Positions 52,613 through 61,040 of a stretch of 64,000 nt of DNA are shown here, in pieces. The position numbers and the translations under genes are program-made. Origin of the DNA: Pseudomonas tritici. GTDB lineage: Bacteria; Pseudomonadota; Gammaproteobacteria; Pseudomonadales; Pseudomonadaceae. Below the pieces are notes generated by a model that saw nothing but the letters and a program-made list of their open reading frames with translations, searched no databases and was not told the DNA's origin. The stretch covers positions 5,514,501 through 5,578,500 of the forward strand of contig NZ_CP077084.1 in assembly GCF_014268275.3 (NCBI RefSeq), in the 5' to 3' direction. Within the stretch, counting starts at the first letter, position 1; each line of letters begins with the position of its first letter.

Positions 52613-52629
52613 CGCGGAACGGTGAAGGT

Positions 52630-52905
52630 ATGCGCTATGTGACCGTCAGGAAATTTGCCAGCGAGTCTGGCTATACAGAAGACGCGATCCGCTCAAAGAT
52701 CCGTGACGGGATCTGGCGGCTCGGTGAGATATGGATCAAGGCGCCGGATGGCCGGACGCTTCTCGATGTAGAGGGATATGAGTCATGGGTAGAGGCGGGA
52801 GGGGAGTTCGGGCAGTCTCCGATTCGAGTATCGAAATCACGTTCATGTATCGGGGCGTCAGGTGCCGCGAGCGGATCACGCTCAAGCCCACCGCCACTAA
52901 CCTGA
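52630..52905 (+). CDS. xis: Excisionase
   Basis: 91 residues with the excisionase winged-helix pattern (RKFASESGYTEDAIRSKIRD, GIWRLGEIWIKAPDGRTLLD) and a Ser-rich tail. It overlaps the integrase start by 121 bp in another frame, common for xis-int pairs in Pseudomonas phages. It should direct the integrase to excision. Confidence 0.88.
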   Translation: MRYVTVRKFASESGYTEDAIRSKIRDGIWRLGEIWIKAPDGRTLLDVEGYESWVEAGGEFGQSPIRVSKSRSCIGASGAASGSRSSPPPLT

Positions 52906-53966
52906 AAAAGGCCGAGCAGCACAAGGCCGCGATCGAACACGCCATATCGATCGGCACCTTCGACTACTCAGTGACCTTTCCGGGATCTGCCCGGGCGGCG
53001 AAGTTTGCGCCAGAGGCGTCCCGCGAGACGGTGAATGGGTTCTTAACCAGGTGGCTGACTGCGAAGGAAAAGCACGTTGCCAGCAGCACCTTCGACGGGT
53101 ACCGGAAGTTGGTCACGCTGCGCTTGATCCCTGCTCTGGGCGACACGATGCTGGTAGACCTGAAACGGAAAGCCGTTCGCGACTGGCTCGACACTCTGGA
53201 AGTGAGCAACAAAACGCTCAGCAATATCCAGAGCTGCCTGCGCTCCGCGCTGAACGATGCCGCCGAGGAGGAGTTGATTGAACTGAACCCGCTGGCCGGT
53301 TGGACCTACTCGCGCAAGGCCGCGCCGCCGAAAGAGGATGATGTCGATCCGTTCAGTCCCGAAGAGCAGCAGGCCGTGCTTGGCGCCCTCTCCGGCCAAG
53401 CGCGCAACATGATGCAATTCGCCTTGTGGAGCGGGCTGCGTACCAGTGAGTTGGTCGCTCTGGACTGGGGCGATATCGACTGGCTACGCGAAGAGGTGAT
53501 GGTAAGCCGAGCGATGACCCAGGCCGGCAAGGGGAAGGCGGAGACCACAAAGACCGCAGCCGGGCGCCGAAGCGTGAAGCTTCTCCGACCTGCGCTGGAG
53601 GCGTTGAAAGCACAAAAGGCGCACACGTTCCTGGCTGACGCCGAAGTTTTCCAGAATCCACGCACCCTTGAGCGCTGGGCTGGAGACGGGCCGATCCGAA
53701 AAACGATGTGGGCGCCGGCGATGAAGAAGGCTGGCGTTAGGTACAGGCGCCCCTATCAGACTCGCCACACCTACGCGTCAATGATGCTGTCAGCGGGTGA
53801 GCATCCAATGTGGGTGGCCAAGCAAATGGGACACAGTGATTGGACCATGATCGCCCGAGTGTATGGGCGCTGGATGCCTGCTGCTGACCTCCATGCAGGT
53901 CAGCGAGCTGAAAGTCTTTGGGATGCTTCTGACAAAAATTTTAGCCAAAAAAAAGGGGCTGAATAG
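52785..53966 (+). CDS. int: Phage integrase (tyrosine recombinase)
   Basis: 393 residues. An arm-binding N-terminal domain (about 12-75: SSIEITFMYRGVRCRERITL, DUF3596-like) and a core-binding domain (80-170) precede the catalytic domain. Catalytic residues: Arg219 (SGLRTSE), Arg327 and His328 (YQTRHTY), His350 (QMGHSD) and Tyr360 (ARVYGRW). Located 1.5 kb from attR, it is the likely ssrA-specific integrase. It ends in a bidirectional terminator. Confidence 0.95.
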   Translation: MGRGGRGVRAVSDSSIEITFMYRGVRCRERITLKPTATNLKKAEQHKAAIEHAISIGTFDYSVTFPGSARAAKFAPEASRETVNGFLTRWLTAKEKHVASSTFDGYRKLVTLRLIPALGDTMLVDLKRKAVRDWLDTLEVSNKTLSNIQSCLRSALNDAAEEELIELNPLAGWTYSRKAAPPKEDDVDPFSPEEQQAVLGALSGQARNMMQFALWSGLRTSELVALDWGDIDWLREEVMVSRAMTQAGKGKAETTKTAAGRRSVKLLRPALEALKAQKAHTFLADAEVFQNPRTLERWAGDGPIRKTMWAPAMKKAGVRYRRPYQTRHTYASMMLSAGEHPMWVAKQMGHSDWTMIARVYGRWMPAADLHAGQRAESLWDASDKNFSQKKGAE

Positions 53967-53975
53967 CCCCCTTTT
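53947..53975. terminator. Bidirectional terminator between int and the GHKL/STAS cassette
   Basis: AAAAAAAAGGGGCT-GAAT-AGCCCCCTTTT: a 6-bp GC stem with A/T runs on both sides. It separates convergent int and the STAS-like gene, insulating the cassette. Confidence 0.88.
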
Positions 53976-53988
53976 CTCGTATCAATGA

Positions 53989-54276
53989 TCACGCAGCAAC
54001 AGCTCGTCTGCGCTTCATTGCTATGGCAATAGAACGCAACACATCATCAGCAGCGTTAACAATTTTGACATGCTTGATCACGAAGTCAAAACCTCGTTCA
54101 AGCACAAGTACGCCGAATAGCTCATCAGCGAAAGATTCGGAGATTGACTCTACCGAAGCTAGATCGATCACGATCTGTTCATGATCATGCAGCTGTCGAT
54201 ACAAAGCGCTCCGTTCCTTCGAGGCGAGGCTTCGGGAAGCTAGGTCACTGTGCCTAAAGGCAAATGTTTCCATCAT
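53989..54276 (-). CDS. STAS-like protein, DUF4325
   Basis: 95 residues. The core IVIDLASVESISESFADELF (about 35-54) matches the STAS-like DUF4325 pattern (a beta strand followed by a Ser-containing helix). The C-terminus is basic (IAIAMKRRRAVAA). STAS domains pair with GHKL kinases in partner-switching systems (SpoIIAA/SpoIIAB). Its ATG shares one base with the upstream stop (TAATG), so translation is coupled with the GHKL gene. Confidence 0.85.
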   Translation of the reverse strand: MMETFAFRHSDLASRSLASKERSALYRQLHDHEQIVIDLASVESISESFADELFGVLVLERGFDFVIKHVKIVNAADDVLRSIAIAMKRRRAVAA

Positions 54277-55268
54277 TACCCCCTCAATAAATTCATAATA
54301 TTTCTTACATCCTCAGCCTCAACAACCTTAGCGGCCATGAGACTAGATTCTTTAATGGAAAGGGAAACCGCAACCCCTCTCCACGGCTGGGCAAGCCGCC
54401 TAAAACTTTGCTGTCCACCTCGGCGCAACATCATCAAGCAGTCACCCGAAGCGATGTTCAAAACACCATCATACGATCTAGCAAGCTCCACAAGCTTCGC
54501 TAAGCCTAATCCTTGGTGGTGATTCCCGTTGCCTGAGTGAACAACTGCGGCACCACCAAACGGGCTTGATCCTAGGTAATCCTCAGGGACTGACTGCGCC
54601 CATTCATCTTCGAGCTTAGCAAGCTTCGAGGAGTTCCCTTCCTGAATGCACCACTCAACAGCCTCACGATCGGACTTAATTCCCTTGGATCCAGCGATTC
54701 GAGAGCGTTTGAGTTCCTCCAGGAAACCCATTCCACAATCAGCTAGAGAAAATTCTATAGCATGACCTGTGCCATTTTTGATGACCTGCCGCTGAGCGAC
54801 AGAAAACCCTGTGCTAAGCCCATGAGACCAAACGTTGTCATGCATCTCGCCAACTACGTGGGTCAACTCCTTGAAAGCTGGACTCCTACTGTAGTCCACA
54901 TCATCACACGACGCGAAGGACCGCAAGCAACTGTTGATCTGCGCCGTTGCTTTGTCAACATCATTTTGAGAAGCAAGGGGCGTCAAAGGAGCATAATTAA
55001 CTCCAGCATTTTTTCGTTCATACTGATAATCATCTAGCCCCCACACTGCCTTTGCCAGGCCGACGGCAGAAAAATACCCCTCATGATTCTCATTCTCAAA
55101 AACCACAGACTCACGATTTACGCGCTTGTGAGTGAGGTAGGCAGCGAACGCAGCGATAAACCCTGGGGAGTAATATTTATCAGGCACCATGTGCACTGCT
55201 GCGGCGTCCAGATGACCATAATGCTTAGGAAGCCAATCAAGAGCTTCGACGAGGGTAGCCACGCTCAT
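54276..55268 (-). CDS. GHKL-type ATP-binding protein
   Basis: 330 residues. The C-terminal half has the Bergerat-fold motifs: N box GEMHDNVWSHG (140-150), G1 box LADCGMGF (175-182) and G2 box QGLGLAKLVE (252-261). The N-terminal half (about 1-115) is unassigned but may hold another STAS-like fold (VHMVPDKYYSPGFIAAFAAY). No histidine-phosphorylation domain is seen, so it resembles anti-sigma-factor kinases or MORC/Hsp90-like switches rather than a sensor kinase. Promoter presumably in 55269-55440. Likely lysogenic cargo. Confidence 0.88.
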   Translation of the reverse strand: MSVATLVEALDWLPKHYGHLDAAAVHMVPDKYYSPGFIAAFAAYLTHKRVNRESVVFENENHEGYFSAVGLAKAVWGLDDYQYERKNAGVNYAPLTPLASQNDVDKATAQINSCLRSFASCDDVDYSRSPAFKELTHVVGEMHDNVWSHGLSTGFSVAQRQVIKNGTGHAIEFSLADCGMGFLEELKRSRIAGSKGIKSDREAVEWCIQEGNSSKLAKLEDEWAQSVPEDYLGSSPFGGAAVVHSGNGNHHQGLGLAKLVELARSYDGVLNIASGDCLMMLRRGGQQSFRRLAQPWRGVAVSLSIKESSLMAAKVVEAEDVRNIMNLLRG

Positions 55269-55446
55269 TCCTTTGATTTTTTAGTTAGCCCATCATTTTG
55301 ACATCACTAGACCACCTGTTCAAAATTATCTGACATCTGGTAGGCCAGACATCTTTGATGCGTATAAAAAATGAAAGAACGTCAACTTAATGACAGCAAA
55401 ATGGCAGCCTGAAGGCTGGAAGCCACGAACCGTAAGGGCTGGATGC

Positions 55447-55465
55447 GGGTTCAAATCCCCCCGGC
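55447..55465. repeat. attR core
   Basis: Second copy of GGGTTCAAATCCCCCCGGC, followed by CCACCA and the original ssrA terminator. The displaced ssrA end lacks one T compared with the functional copy at attL (GGCTCCACCA versus GGCCCACCA). Confidence 0.87.
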
Positions 55466-55484
55466 CCACCACTTCGAAGCATCG

Positions 55485-55518
55485 ACAAAACCCGCCTAGT
55501 GCGGGTTTTGTTGTTTTT
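55485..55518 (+). terminator. Original host ssrA terminator
   Basis: CAAAACCCGC-CTAGT-GCGGGTTTTG followed by TTGTTTTT, 14 bp after the displaced CCACCA. It would have ended ssrA before phage insertion and now has no upstream gene. Confidence 0.88.
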
Positions 55519-55622
55519 GGGTCTCTGAAATCACCGCCAAACCGCGCTTCGGATTTTTCCTTCAAGATGTCGCGCCCTTGGTGAACTGGTTCCACTCCAC
55601 CTACCCGGCTAACCTCTCCACG

Positions 55623-55800
55623 TCGCTGCAAAATCAGCGACCGGGTTTAGCAGCTCGGTTAATATCAAGGCCTGCAAAGCCACCATCCGTTCAAGCGATG
55701 CTTTCAGCATCCGCTGGTTCGCATTATGGCGGCTGTGCGTGGGGCACTTTCGGGTGCGCTGGGTTCCTTGATTCCTGGTCTGCTAACCCGCGTACGGTCG
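55623..55800 (+). ncRNA. Structured leader RNA upstream of a DUF6124 gene
   Basis: Paired elements visible: a hairpin CGCTG-CAAAAT-CAGCG (55624-55639), and a long-range stem between CGACCGGGTTTAGCAG (55638-55653) and CTGCTAACCC...CGGTCG (55780-55800). An inner pair is TATCAAGG (55663-55670) with CCTTGATT (55767-55774). It ends about 60 bp before the DUF6124 start. Similar leaders precede genes of this family in Pseudomonas in my recollection. I cannot name an RNA family. Confidence 0.55.
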
Positions 55801-55858
55801 CCACCCTTTTCGTTTAGCAGCGATGTCTGGCGACTCCACTAATCAAGGAGATTCAGCC

Positions 55859-56119
55859 ATGAAAAAAATCACCCCAAATCCCCCAACCACCCTCTTCACC
55901 ATCGCGCCAAACATCGATCCCGAAACACTGCTGATCCAAGCCAGCGAAACCCTTGCATCGCTGGACGCAATCATCACAGACCTGGCCTTCGAACTCGACG
56001 GATTAACCCGTCAAAAACTCTTGGGTAGCCAGCAACTGGTGGTGCTGGGCGGATTACTCATCGAGCGTGTGCTCGTCACGCTGGCCTCCACCGCTGACGC
56101 GCAACCGTTCCCGACGTAA
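55859..56119 (+). CDS. DUF6124 family protein
   Basis: 86 residues from the ATG at 55859 with AAGGAGATT upstream. Pattern MKKITPNPPTTLFTIAPNID, then the helix ETLLIQASETLASLDAIITD and LLGSQQLVVLGGLLIERVLV is typical of DUF6124 (formerly DUF3077), restricted to Pseudomonas; function unknown. Preceded by the structured leader. Confidence 0.8.
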   Translation: MKKITPNPPTTLFTIAPNIDPETLLIQASETLASLDAIITDLAFELDGLTRQKLLGSQQLVVLGGLLIERVLVTLASTADAQPFPT

Positions 56120-56287
56120 CCTCAGTAGCAAATCAAAAAAACCGAGTCACGTGCAGGCTGACGCCGCTGAAAACGGTCCAACAACTCACCCTGGCAATCA
56201 CCACTTCACACTGAGCTCAGGCTTTCACGCCCCTTTCACACTTGAGCGTCTATGGTTATACCAGCTCCTTGTGAATATCCCTTTCAA

Positions 56288-56318
56288 GCCCGCTTCTCCC
56301 CATCGCGGGCTTTTCTTT
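56288..56318 (+). terminator. Terminator in the DUF6124-membrane protein gap
   Basis: GCCCGC, an 11-base loop, then GCGGGC followed by TTTTCTTT. The rest of 56120-56466 holds nothing I can support. Confidence 0.75.
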
Positions 56319-56466
56319 GTCTGCGATTTGCCATCGTCTAATTTCCCCGGCTCACGCTCTCAGCGCACCACCCAAGGGGCACATCCTTTACAATTCAATG
56401 CTGCACTACTGCCCTGTCTCCGAGAGACACCAGCGGCAGGCTCCGACTACAAGGACGAACGTCGCA

Positions 56467-56976
56467 TTGAACAAAAACTCCTATGCCTACCTGATACCAA
56501 CCACCATTGGCCTGCTACTCCTCATCGCGCTGATTCTGGTCTGGACATTCATTATCTGGCCGTCTGCACATTTCAACCCGATAGCTGAAAAGATCGCCCT
56601 GATCTCATCGCCAGCGCTGGCAATCATCTTGATGGTGTGGGGGTGGCATACCGGGAACTCCAGGTTCCTGCGCAAAAAACCGCTGGATCGATTAAAAGTC
56701 TTTTTCGGCTTGCTCATCGCCAGTGGCTTGGTGATGGATGCGCTGCTATCGGTGGTTATTCTGCTTACGAGCACGGTATTCAGCAGCTATGTGACTTCGT
56801 ACGAATATGCAGCGGGAGGCAGGCATAATTGCGCAGGCATCCGGGTATTCGATACGGAAGTGAACAAACAGATTAAAATTTGCCGTACCAGCTACTACGG
56901 TGAACAGGGTTGGGTAAGGGTGGAAAAACGTAGTGGACCGTTGGGAATTGTTGTAATAGACACCACGCGCCTGTGA
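56467..56976 (+). CDS. Small membrane protein, unknown function
   Basis: 169 residues from a TTG at 56467 (AAGGACGAACG upstream; start uncertain, the frame is open further back). Three hydrophobic segments (about 10-32, 40-60, 75-98) and a C-terminal extracytoplasmic domain with two Cys (RHNCAGIRVFD, KICRTSYYG). No family recognised. Confidence 0.6.
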   Translation: MNKNSYAYLIPTTIGLLLLIALILVWTFIIWPSAHFNPIAEKIALISSPALAIILMVWGWHTGNSRFLRKKPLDRLKVFFGLLIASGLVMDALLSVVILLTSTVFSSYVTSYEYAAGGRHNCAGIRVFDTEVNKQIKICRTSYYGEQGWVRVEKRSGPLGIVVIDTTRL

Positions 56977-57111
56977 CTTCCTATACCGCCCAATAGGCGC
57001 CCCTCACTATTCTCCCATCTGTTCACGAAACGTTCAGAAACACAGACGGATACTAGCCAACTGCAATGACCGTTCCCCCGGACGGTCCTCCTGCCTTGGT
57101 AGCCACAACCC

Positions 57112-58545
57112 ATGACGCGTCCCGCTCCCCTATTACTCCTGCTTGCTGGTCTGTTGTTCTTCTTCGCCCTGGGTAACCATGAGCTGCAAGGCTCCACCGA
57201 AGCGCGCGTCGCCGGCATCGCCATGGCCATGCACCTGGACAATAACTGGGTGGTGCCCCAGTTGTTTCGTGAGCCCTTCCTGGAAAAACCGCCCCTGAGC
57301 CTGTGGATCGATGCCGGGGCCATTCGCCTGTTTGGCGGCACCACCTGGGCCGTGCGCCTGGCCTCGGCATTTGCCGGGTTGTTCAGCGTGATGCTGCTCT
57401 ACGCAATGCTGCGCCGGTTCGGACGGCCGCAGACGCTGGCGTTCAGCGCGGCGTTGATTCTGGCGACCATGGCCAGTTACTGGAGCAATGCGCGCGGCGT
57501 GGGCGAGGATTCGTTGCTCAGCCTGGGCGTGACCACCGCGCTGCTGGCGTTTTACCAAGCCGTGCGGCCCGAGCACCAAGGTTCAAACACAGCCGCTTGG
57601 GCACTGTTTACCGCTGGCATGGTGATCGCCACGCTCAGCAAAGGCGTGCTGGGCCTGGCGATGCCGGGCATTGTGATTTTTGTGTACCTGGCCAGCACCA
57701 GCCTGATGGACAAGCGCCTACGCATCGGCGACTGGCTCAAGCCGGCGCTGTTTACCTTGTTGGCGCTTGTGCCACTGCTGATCTGGCTGGGCTTTCTGTT
57801 CCAGCGCGGCGGTATGCAGGCGGTGGGCGAAGTGCTGTGGACCAACAGCGTCGGGCGTTTCAGCGGCTCGTTTGTCGAGGCAGGGCACTATGAGCCGATG
57901 TATTACTACATCGCAAAACTGCCTCAAGCGTTCTTGCCTTGGAACATCCTGGTGTACCTGGGCCTGTGGCATTTCCGTAAAAGCCTGGTGCGCAACCGCT
58001 ACCGGCTGTTTTTCAGTGTCTGGCTGGTGGGGCAGTTCACCCTGCTGACGCTGGCGTCCAGCAAGCGCACGGTGTACCTGATGGCACTGACGCCGGCCGC
58101 CGCCGTGTTGGCGGCAGAATATGCGCGGGTGCTGCTGGGCTGGCTGAAAGACCACAAGCCCGCGCTGTACAAACACCATAGACCACTAGTCAGCAGCGTT
58201 TTCACCCTGGCCGTGGCCTGCTACCTGGCAGCCGCCTTCTGGTTCGCGCCCAAGGCCGACGTGCGCCAATCGTTCGTGCCGGTGATCAGCCAGATCCAGG
58301 CGCTCAAAGACGAAGGCAAAGAAGTTGTGCTGTTTCAGCCCAATGAACGCATCGCCGGGGCCAGCGTGTTCTATCTGCGGGGCTACCTGCCCATCCTGCA
58401 AACCGAGGCCGAGTTGCACAATTACCTCGCCGCCAAGCCCGGCAACGTTGCATTGCTGGACCATACCAACGGTTTGAGCACGCCTGTGAGGGTCGCCAAG
58501 GAGATGTCGATCAATCGCCAGCCTTACTATTTCGTGGAACAGTAA
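57112..58545 (+). CDS. ArnT/PMT-type glycosyltransferase (GT39/GT83-like)
   Basis: 477 residues with about 10-11 membrane segments. The N-terminal loop contains GNHELQGSTEARVAGIAMAM, corresponding to the acidic motif of PMT_2 family enzymes, followed by FREPFLEKPPLSLWIDAGAI. Uses a polyprenyl-phosphate sugar to modify lipid A or another surface glycan at the periplasmic side (family knowledge). Exact substrate unknown. Confidence 0.85.
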   Translation: MTRPAPLLLLLAGLLFFFALGNHELQGSTEARVAGIAMAMHLDNNWVVPQLFREPFLEKPPLSLWIDAGAIRLFGGTTWAVRLASAFAGLFSVMLLYAMLRRFGRPQTLAFSAALILATMASYWSNARGVGEDSLLSLGVTTALLAFYQAVRPEHQGSNTAAWALFTAGMVIATLSKGVLGLAMPGIVIFVYLASTSLMDKRLRIGDWLKPALFTLLALVPLLIWLGFLFQRGGMQAVGEVLWTNSVGRFSGSFVEAGHYEPMYYYIAKLPQAFLPWNILVYLGLWHFRKSLVRNRYRLFFSVWLVGQFTLLTLASSKRTVYLMALTPAAAVLAAEYARVLLGWLKDHKPALYKHHRPLVSSVFTLAVACYLAAAFWFAPKADVRQSFVPVISQIQALKDEGKEVVLFQPNERIAGASVFYLRGYLPILQTEAELHNYLAAKPGNVALLDHTNGLSTPVRVAKEMSINRQPYYFVEQ

Positions 58546-58559
58546 GGCCGGCGCGCACA

Positions 58560-59048
58560 TCAGTGCTTGGTGAGTTTGTCCAGGTAGCCCATGGCGAACG
58601 CCGACACGACAAAGGTCATGTGGATGATCACGTACCACATCAAATGCTCCGGATCGACGTTCTTGGCGTCCATGAAGATGCGCAGCAGGTGGATGGACGA
58701 GATCGCCACGATGGAGGCCGCGACTTTCATCTTCAGCGACGAAGAGTCCATGGTGCCGAGCCAGTTGAGCTTTTCTTTGTTTTCATCGATATCCAGCTGC
58801 GAGACGAAGTTCTCGTAGCCGGAAATCATCACCATCACCAGCAAGCCACCGACCAGCGCCATGTCGATCAACGACAACAGCAGCAGGATCACCTCAGACT
58901 CCAGCATGGTAAAAACCGTGGGAATGACGTGGATGATTTCCTGGAAGAACTTCAGCGCCAGGATCAGCAAGCCCAGGGACAACCCCAGGTAGATGGGCGC
59001 CAACAGCCAGCGTGAGGCGTACATAGTATTTTCGATAAAGCGTTCCAT
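58560..59048 (-). CDS. YqhA/UPF0114 family membrane protein
   Basis: 162 residues with four hydrophobic segments ([40 protein letters not shown], and two more), matching UPF0114 (TIGR00645): [21 protein letters not shown] is distinctive. Inner membrane, function unknown. Convergent with the glycosyltransferase. Confidence 0.9.
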   Translation of the reverse strand: MERFIENTMYASRWLLAPIYLGLSLGLLILALKFFQEIIHVIPTVFTMLESEVILLLLSLIDMALVGGLLVMVMISGYENFVSQLDIDENKEKLNWLGTMDSSSLKMKVAASIVAISSIHLLRIFMDAKNVDPEHLMWYVIIHMTFVVSAFAMGYLDKLTKH

Positions 59049-59213
59049 GGGATCTCACACAGCTTGGCTAAAAATGGTGGCGAGTATACCAGCGGTTACA
59101 AAACACCTGTAACCACGAGAAAACTGACCTGGGCGGCATCTGTAAGAGAATTTTTCTGCTAGTGTCGAGCCCAATAAAAATCGGCTCGATGATGTCGGAC
59201 AGGAAAAACTCAG

Positions 59214-61037
59214 ATGATGGATGTGCGATCCCCTTTGGCCAATCTCGGCCTGTGCGCGGCATTGCTGCTGGCCGGCGGCTGCTCCCCCAGCGACGAGCAG
59301 AAGCAGGCCACCCTCGAAGAGAAAACCGCACAATTCGAACACTCCCTCGACAGCATCCAAGACCCCAAGCTGCGCGACGCCGTTGCCGAACTTGGCGGTT
59401 CACTGCTGTTACTGGAACGGGCACGGGCCAAGCTTGCCACCAAGCCCATCGAAGCCGAATACGGCGAAGACAGCCTGGCCCTGCTCAGGCACTACCCCAC
59501 GCCCCAGGCGCTGGTGGACACCTACATCAATGGCCTGTTCGTGCTGCGTAAAACCTCACACTCCGACTATTTGACGGACTTGCAGCCGGTCTTCCCGTTT
59601 AATTTCAGTGTCCCGGACCCATTCCCCTTTCCCCATGGCCTGGAATGGAAGTCCGTGACCTTGAGCAACAACAAGGTCATCCCCTTTCAGCCGGAATGGT
59701 CGGAAACCGATCCGGGCATCCAACTGAGCCCCAGCAGTTCCAACCTGACCAACCCCGACGACTTGACGGTGACCTACCCGTTTATCGACGGCATCGAAAC
59801 CGAAAACAAGAGCCAGCCGCAACCCGTCAACCTAAAGGGCACCATTGAAGTGGTTGCGCCGGGCAAGGTGTTGACGTTTGATTTGTCGAAAAAGGACGTC
59901 GGCCACAAGCGTACCGAAGGCAATATCACCCTCAACCTGCTGCTCCTGGAGAAAAACTACGCCGAGATCGAGCTGATCAACAGCCAACCACTGGCACCGG
60001 AAGTGGGTGACGAGTCGCCCAACCCACTGCTGGTACAGGCACGGGACAGCACTGGGCAATTCCTCACACGCTCGGGCTCGATCAACGAAAGCAGCGCGCA
60101 GGTGGCGTTCTACGAGAAGCAACTGGCCGAAATGCGAAAGCAGAAAGTCTGGTCGGAGGCATTCGAAAAACAGCTTACCGATGAACAAAAAGCCTTCGAA
60201 CACAAGCAGAGCAGCCATTACGCCAAGGTGTATTTCAATGGCGTGATCGACAACCTGCAGGTCAACGTACTGGATTTCTCCACCGCTACGCTTACCCGCA
60301 AAGACCTCGACCTGCCCGTGTTGCGCTTTGACAAGAACAGCCTGCAGCAAACCGTACAGGCCTTGCCAATGCCGGTCACCGTATACGACGACGGCGCCGC
60401 CAGTTGGCTCAAAGACGCGAGCATGACCGAAGAGCAGCTGAAAAACAGCGTCACCATCAGCCAGTCGGTCGAGGACGCCAGTGCCGCACACATCGTGTTT
60501 GACCACCCGTTCACCTTCAATGACGACCTGGTGGGCAGTGAGCGCAACAGCAGCGAATCGCCGGTGACCTTCTTTACCGCCGACGAAAAGGGCGAACGCG
60601 GGGAGCCGATCGAATTGCCGACTGAGGCCTTCGAACTGAACCCGGCGCGCGGCACCCTCACCTATGACCTCAACCTGTTTCCGGAAAACCCGGCGTTTGT
60701 GGTGGGCTCGATTCCACTGTTCCTGGCGACCATCGAAAAAGCCGACATTGAGGTAGGCAAGCTCCCCAAAGGGCTGTCGCTCAAGGACAACGCGCTGGTC
60801 GTGGACCAGAAGGAATTCCCTGCCGACAGCTGGCGCTTCTACGCCAAGGACGCCAGCGGCAACTACCTCAAGGAAATCCTGGGTGTGAGCCACCGCGCCG
60901 AGGAATACGGCACGGCGCTGTTTGACGTGCATTATTTCTACGGCCAGCCTACGTCCCTGGAAAGCTACCAACGCACCGACCTCAGCACCGTGCAGTACGG
61001 CTTTGAAGTCAAGCTGGACAAGCCCGAGAGCAAATAG
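59214..61037 (+). CDS. Large lipoprotein of unknown function
   Basis: 607 residues. Signal peptide ending in the lipobox LLLAGGC (Cys22), then a helical region (30-100) and mostly beta-rich sequence. No family is recognised. The second residue is also Met, so the start could be one codon later. Gene lies alone between the YqhA-like gene and a convergent small gene. Confidence 0.82.
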   Translation: MMDVRSPLANLGLCAALLLAGGCSPSDEQKQATLEEKTAQFEHSLDSIQDPKLRDAVAELGGSLLLLERARAKLATKPIEAEYGEDSLALLRHYPTPQALVDTYINGLFVLRKTSHSDYLTDLQPVFPFNFSVPDPFPFPHGLEWKSVTLSNNKVIPFQPEWSETDPGIQLSPSSSNLTNPDDLTVTYPFIDGIETENKSQPQPVNLKGTIEVVAPGKVLTFDLSKKDVGHKRTEGNITLNLLLLEKNYAEIELINSQPLAPEVGDESPNPLLVQARDSTGQFLTRSGSINESSAQVAFYEKQLAEMRKQKVWSEAFEKQLTDEQKAFEHKQSSHYAKVYFNGVIDNLQVNVLDFSTATLTRKDLDLPVLRFDKNSLQQTVQALPMPVTVYDDGAASWLKDASMTEEQLKNSVTISQSVEDASAAHIVFDHPFTFNDDLVGSERNSSESPVTFFTADEKGERGEPIELPTEAFELNPARGTLTYDLNLFPENPAFVVGSIPLFLATIEKADIEVGKLPKGLSLKDNALVVDQKEFPADSWRFYAKDASGNYLKEILGVSHRAEEYGTALFDVHYFYGQPTSLESYQRTDLSTVQYGFEVKLDKPESK

Positions 61038-61040
61038 CAC

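Larger units (their letters stand above)
13929..55465. mobile_element. Prophage integrated in ssrA, SfV-like mosaic myovirus
   Basis: About 41.5 kb bounded by a 19-bp direct repeat in ssrA. All expected modules are present without an obvious lesion: xis-int, cI/cro with two operator clusters, antirepressor, replication (initiator, loader, helicase), Q-like antiterminator, lysis, terminase, HK97-like head, Mu-like contractile tail and tail fibre. The combination of Mu-like tail and HK97-like head resembles Shigella phage SfV. Cargo lies at both ends (14.4-18.7 kb and 54.0-55.3 kb). It looks inducible, though this cannot be shown from sequence. Confidence 0.93.

Noticed and set aside
52557..52625. 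A 22-codon frame with a good ribosome site before xis
   Set aside because: It is too short and consists mainly of the two palindromes; it is kept only as a possible leader.
55425..55471. A tRNA gene at attR, suggested by GGTTCAAATCC and CCACCA
   Set aside because: Only the T-arm and the 3' end exist; there is no D-arm or anticodon arm, and the sequence is the displaced tmRNA end.
55390..55584. A 64-codon open frame covering attR
   Set aside because: It spans the att core and the ssrA terminator; it has no ribosome site and no protein-like composition.
59832..61040. A 402-codon frame opposite the large lipoprotein
   Set aside because: Antisense shadow of a better-supported gene with a signal peptide and lipobox.
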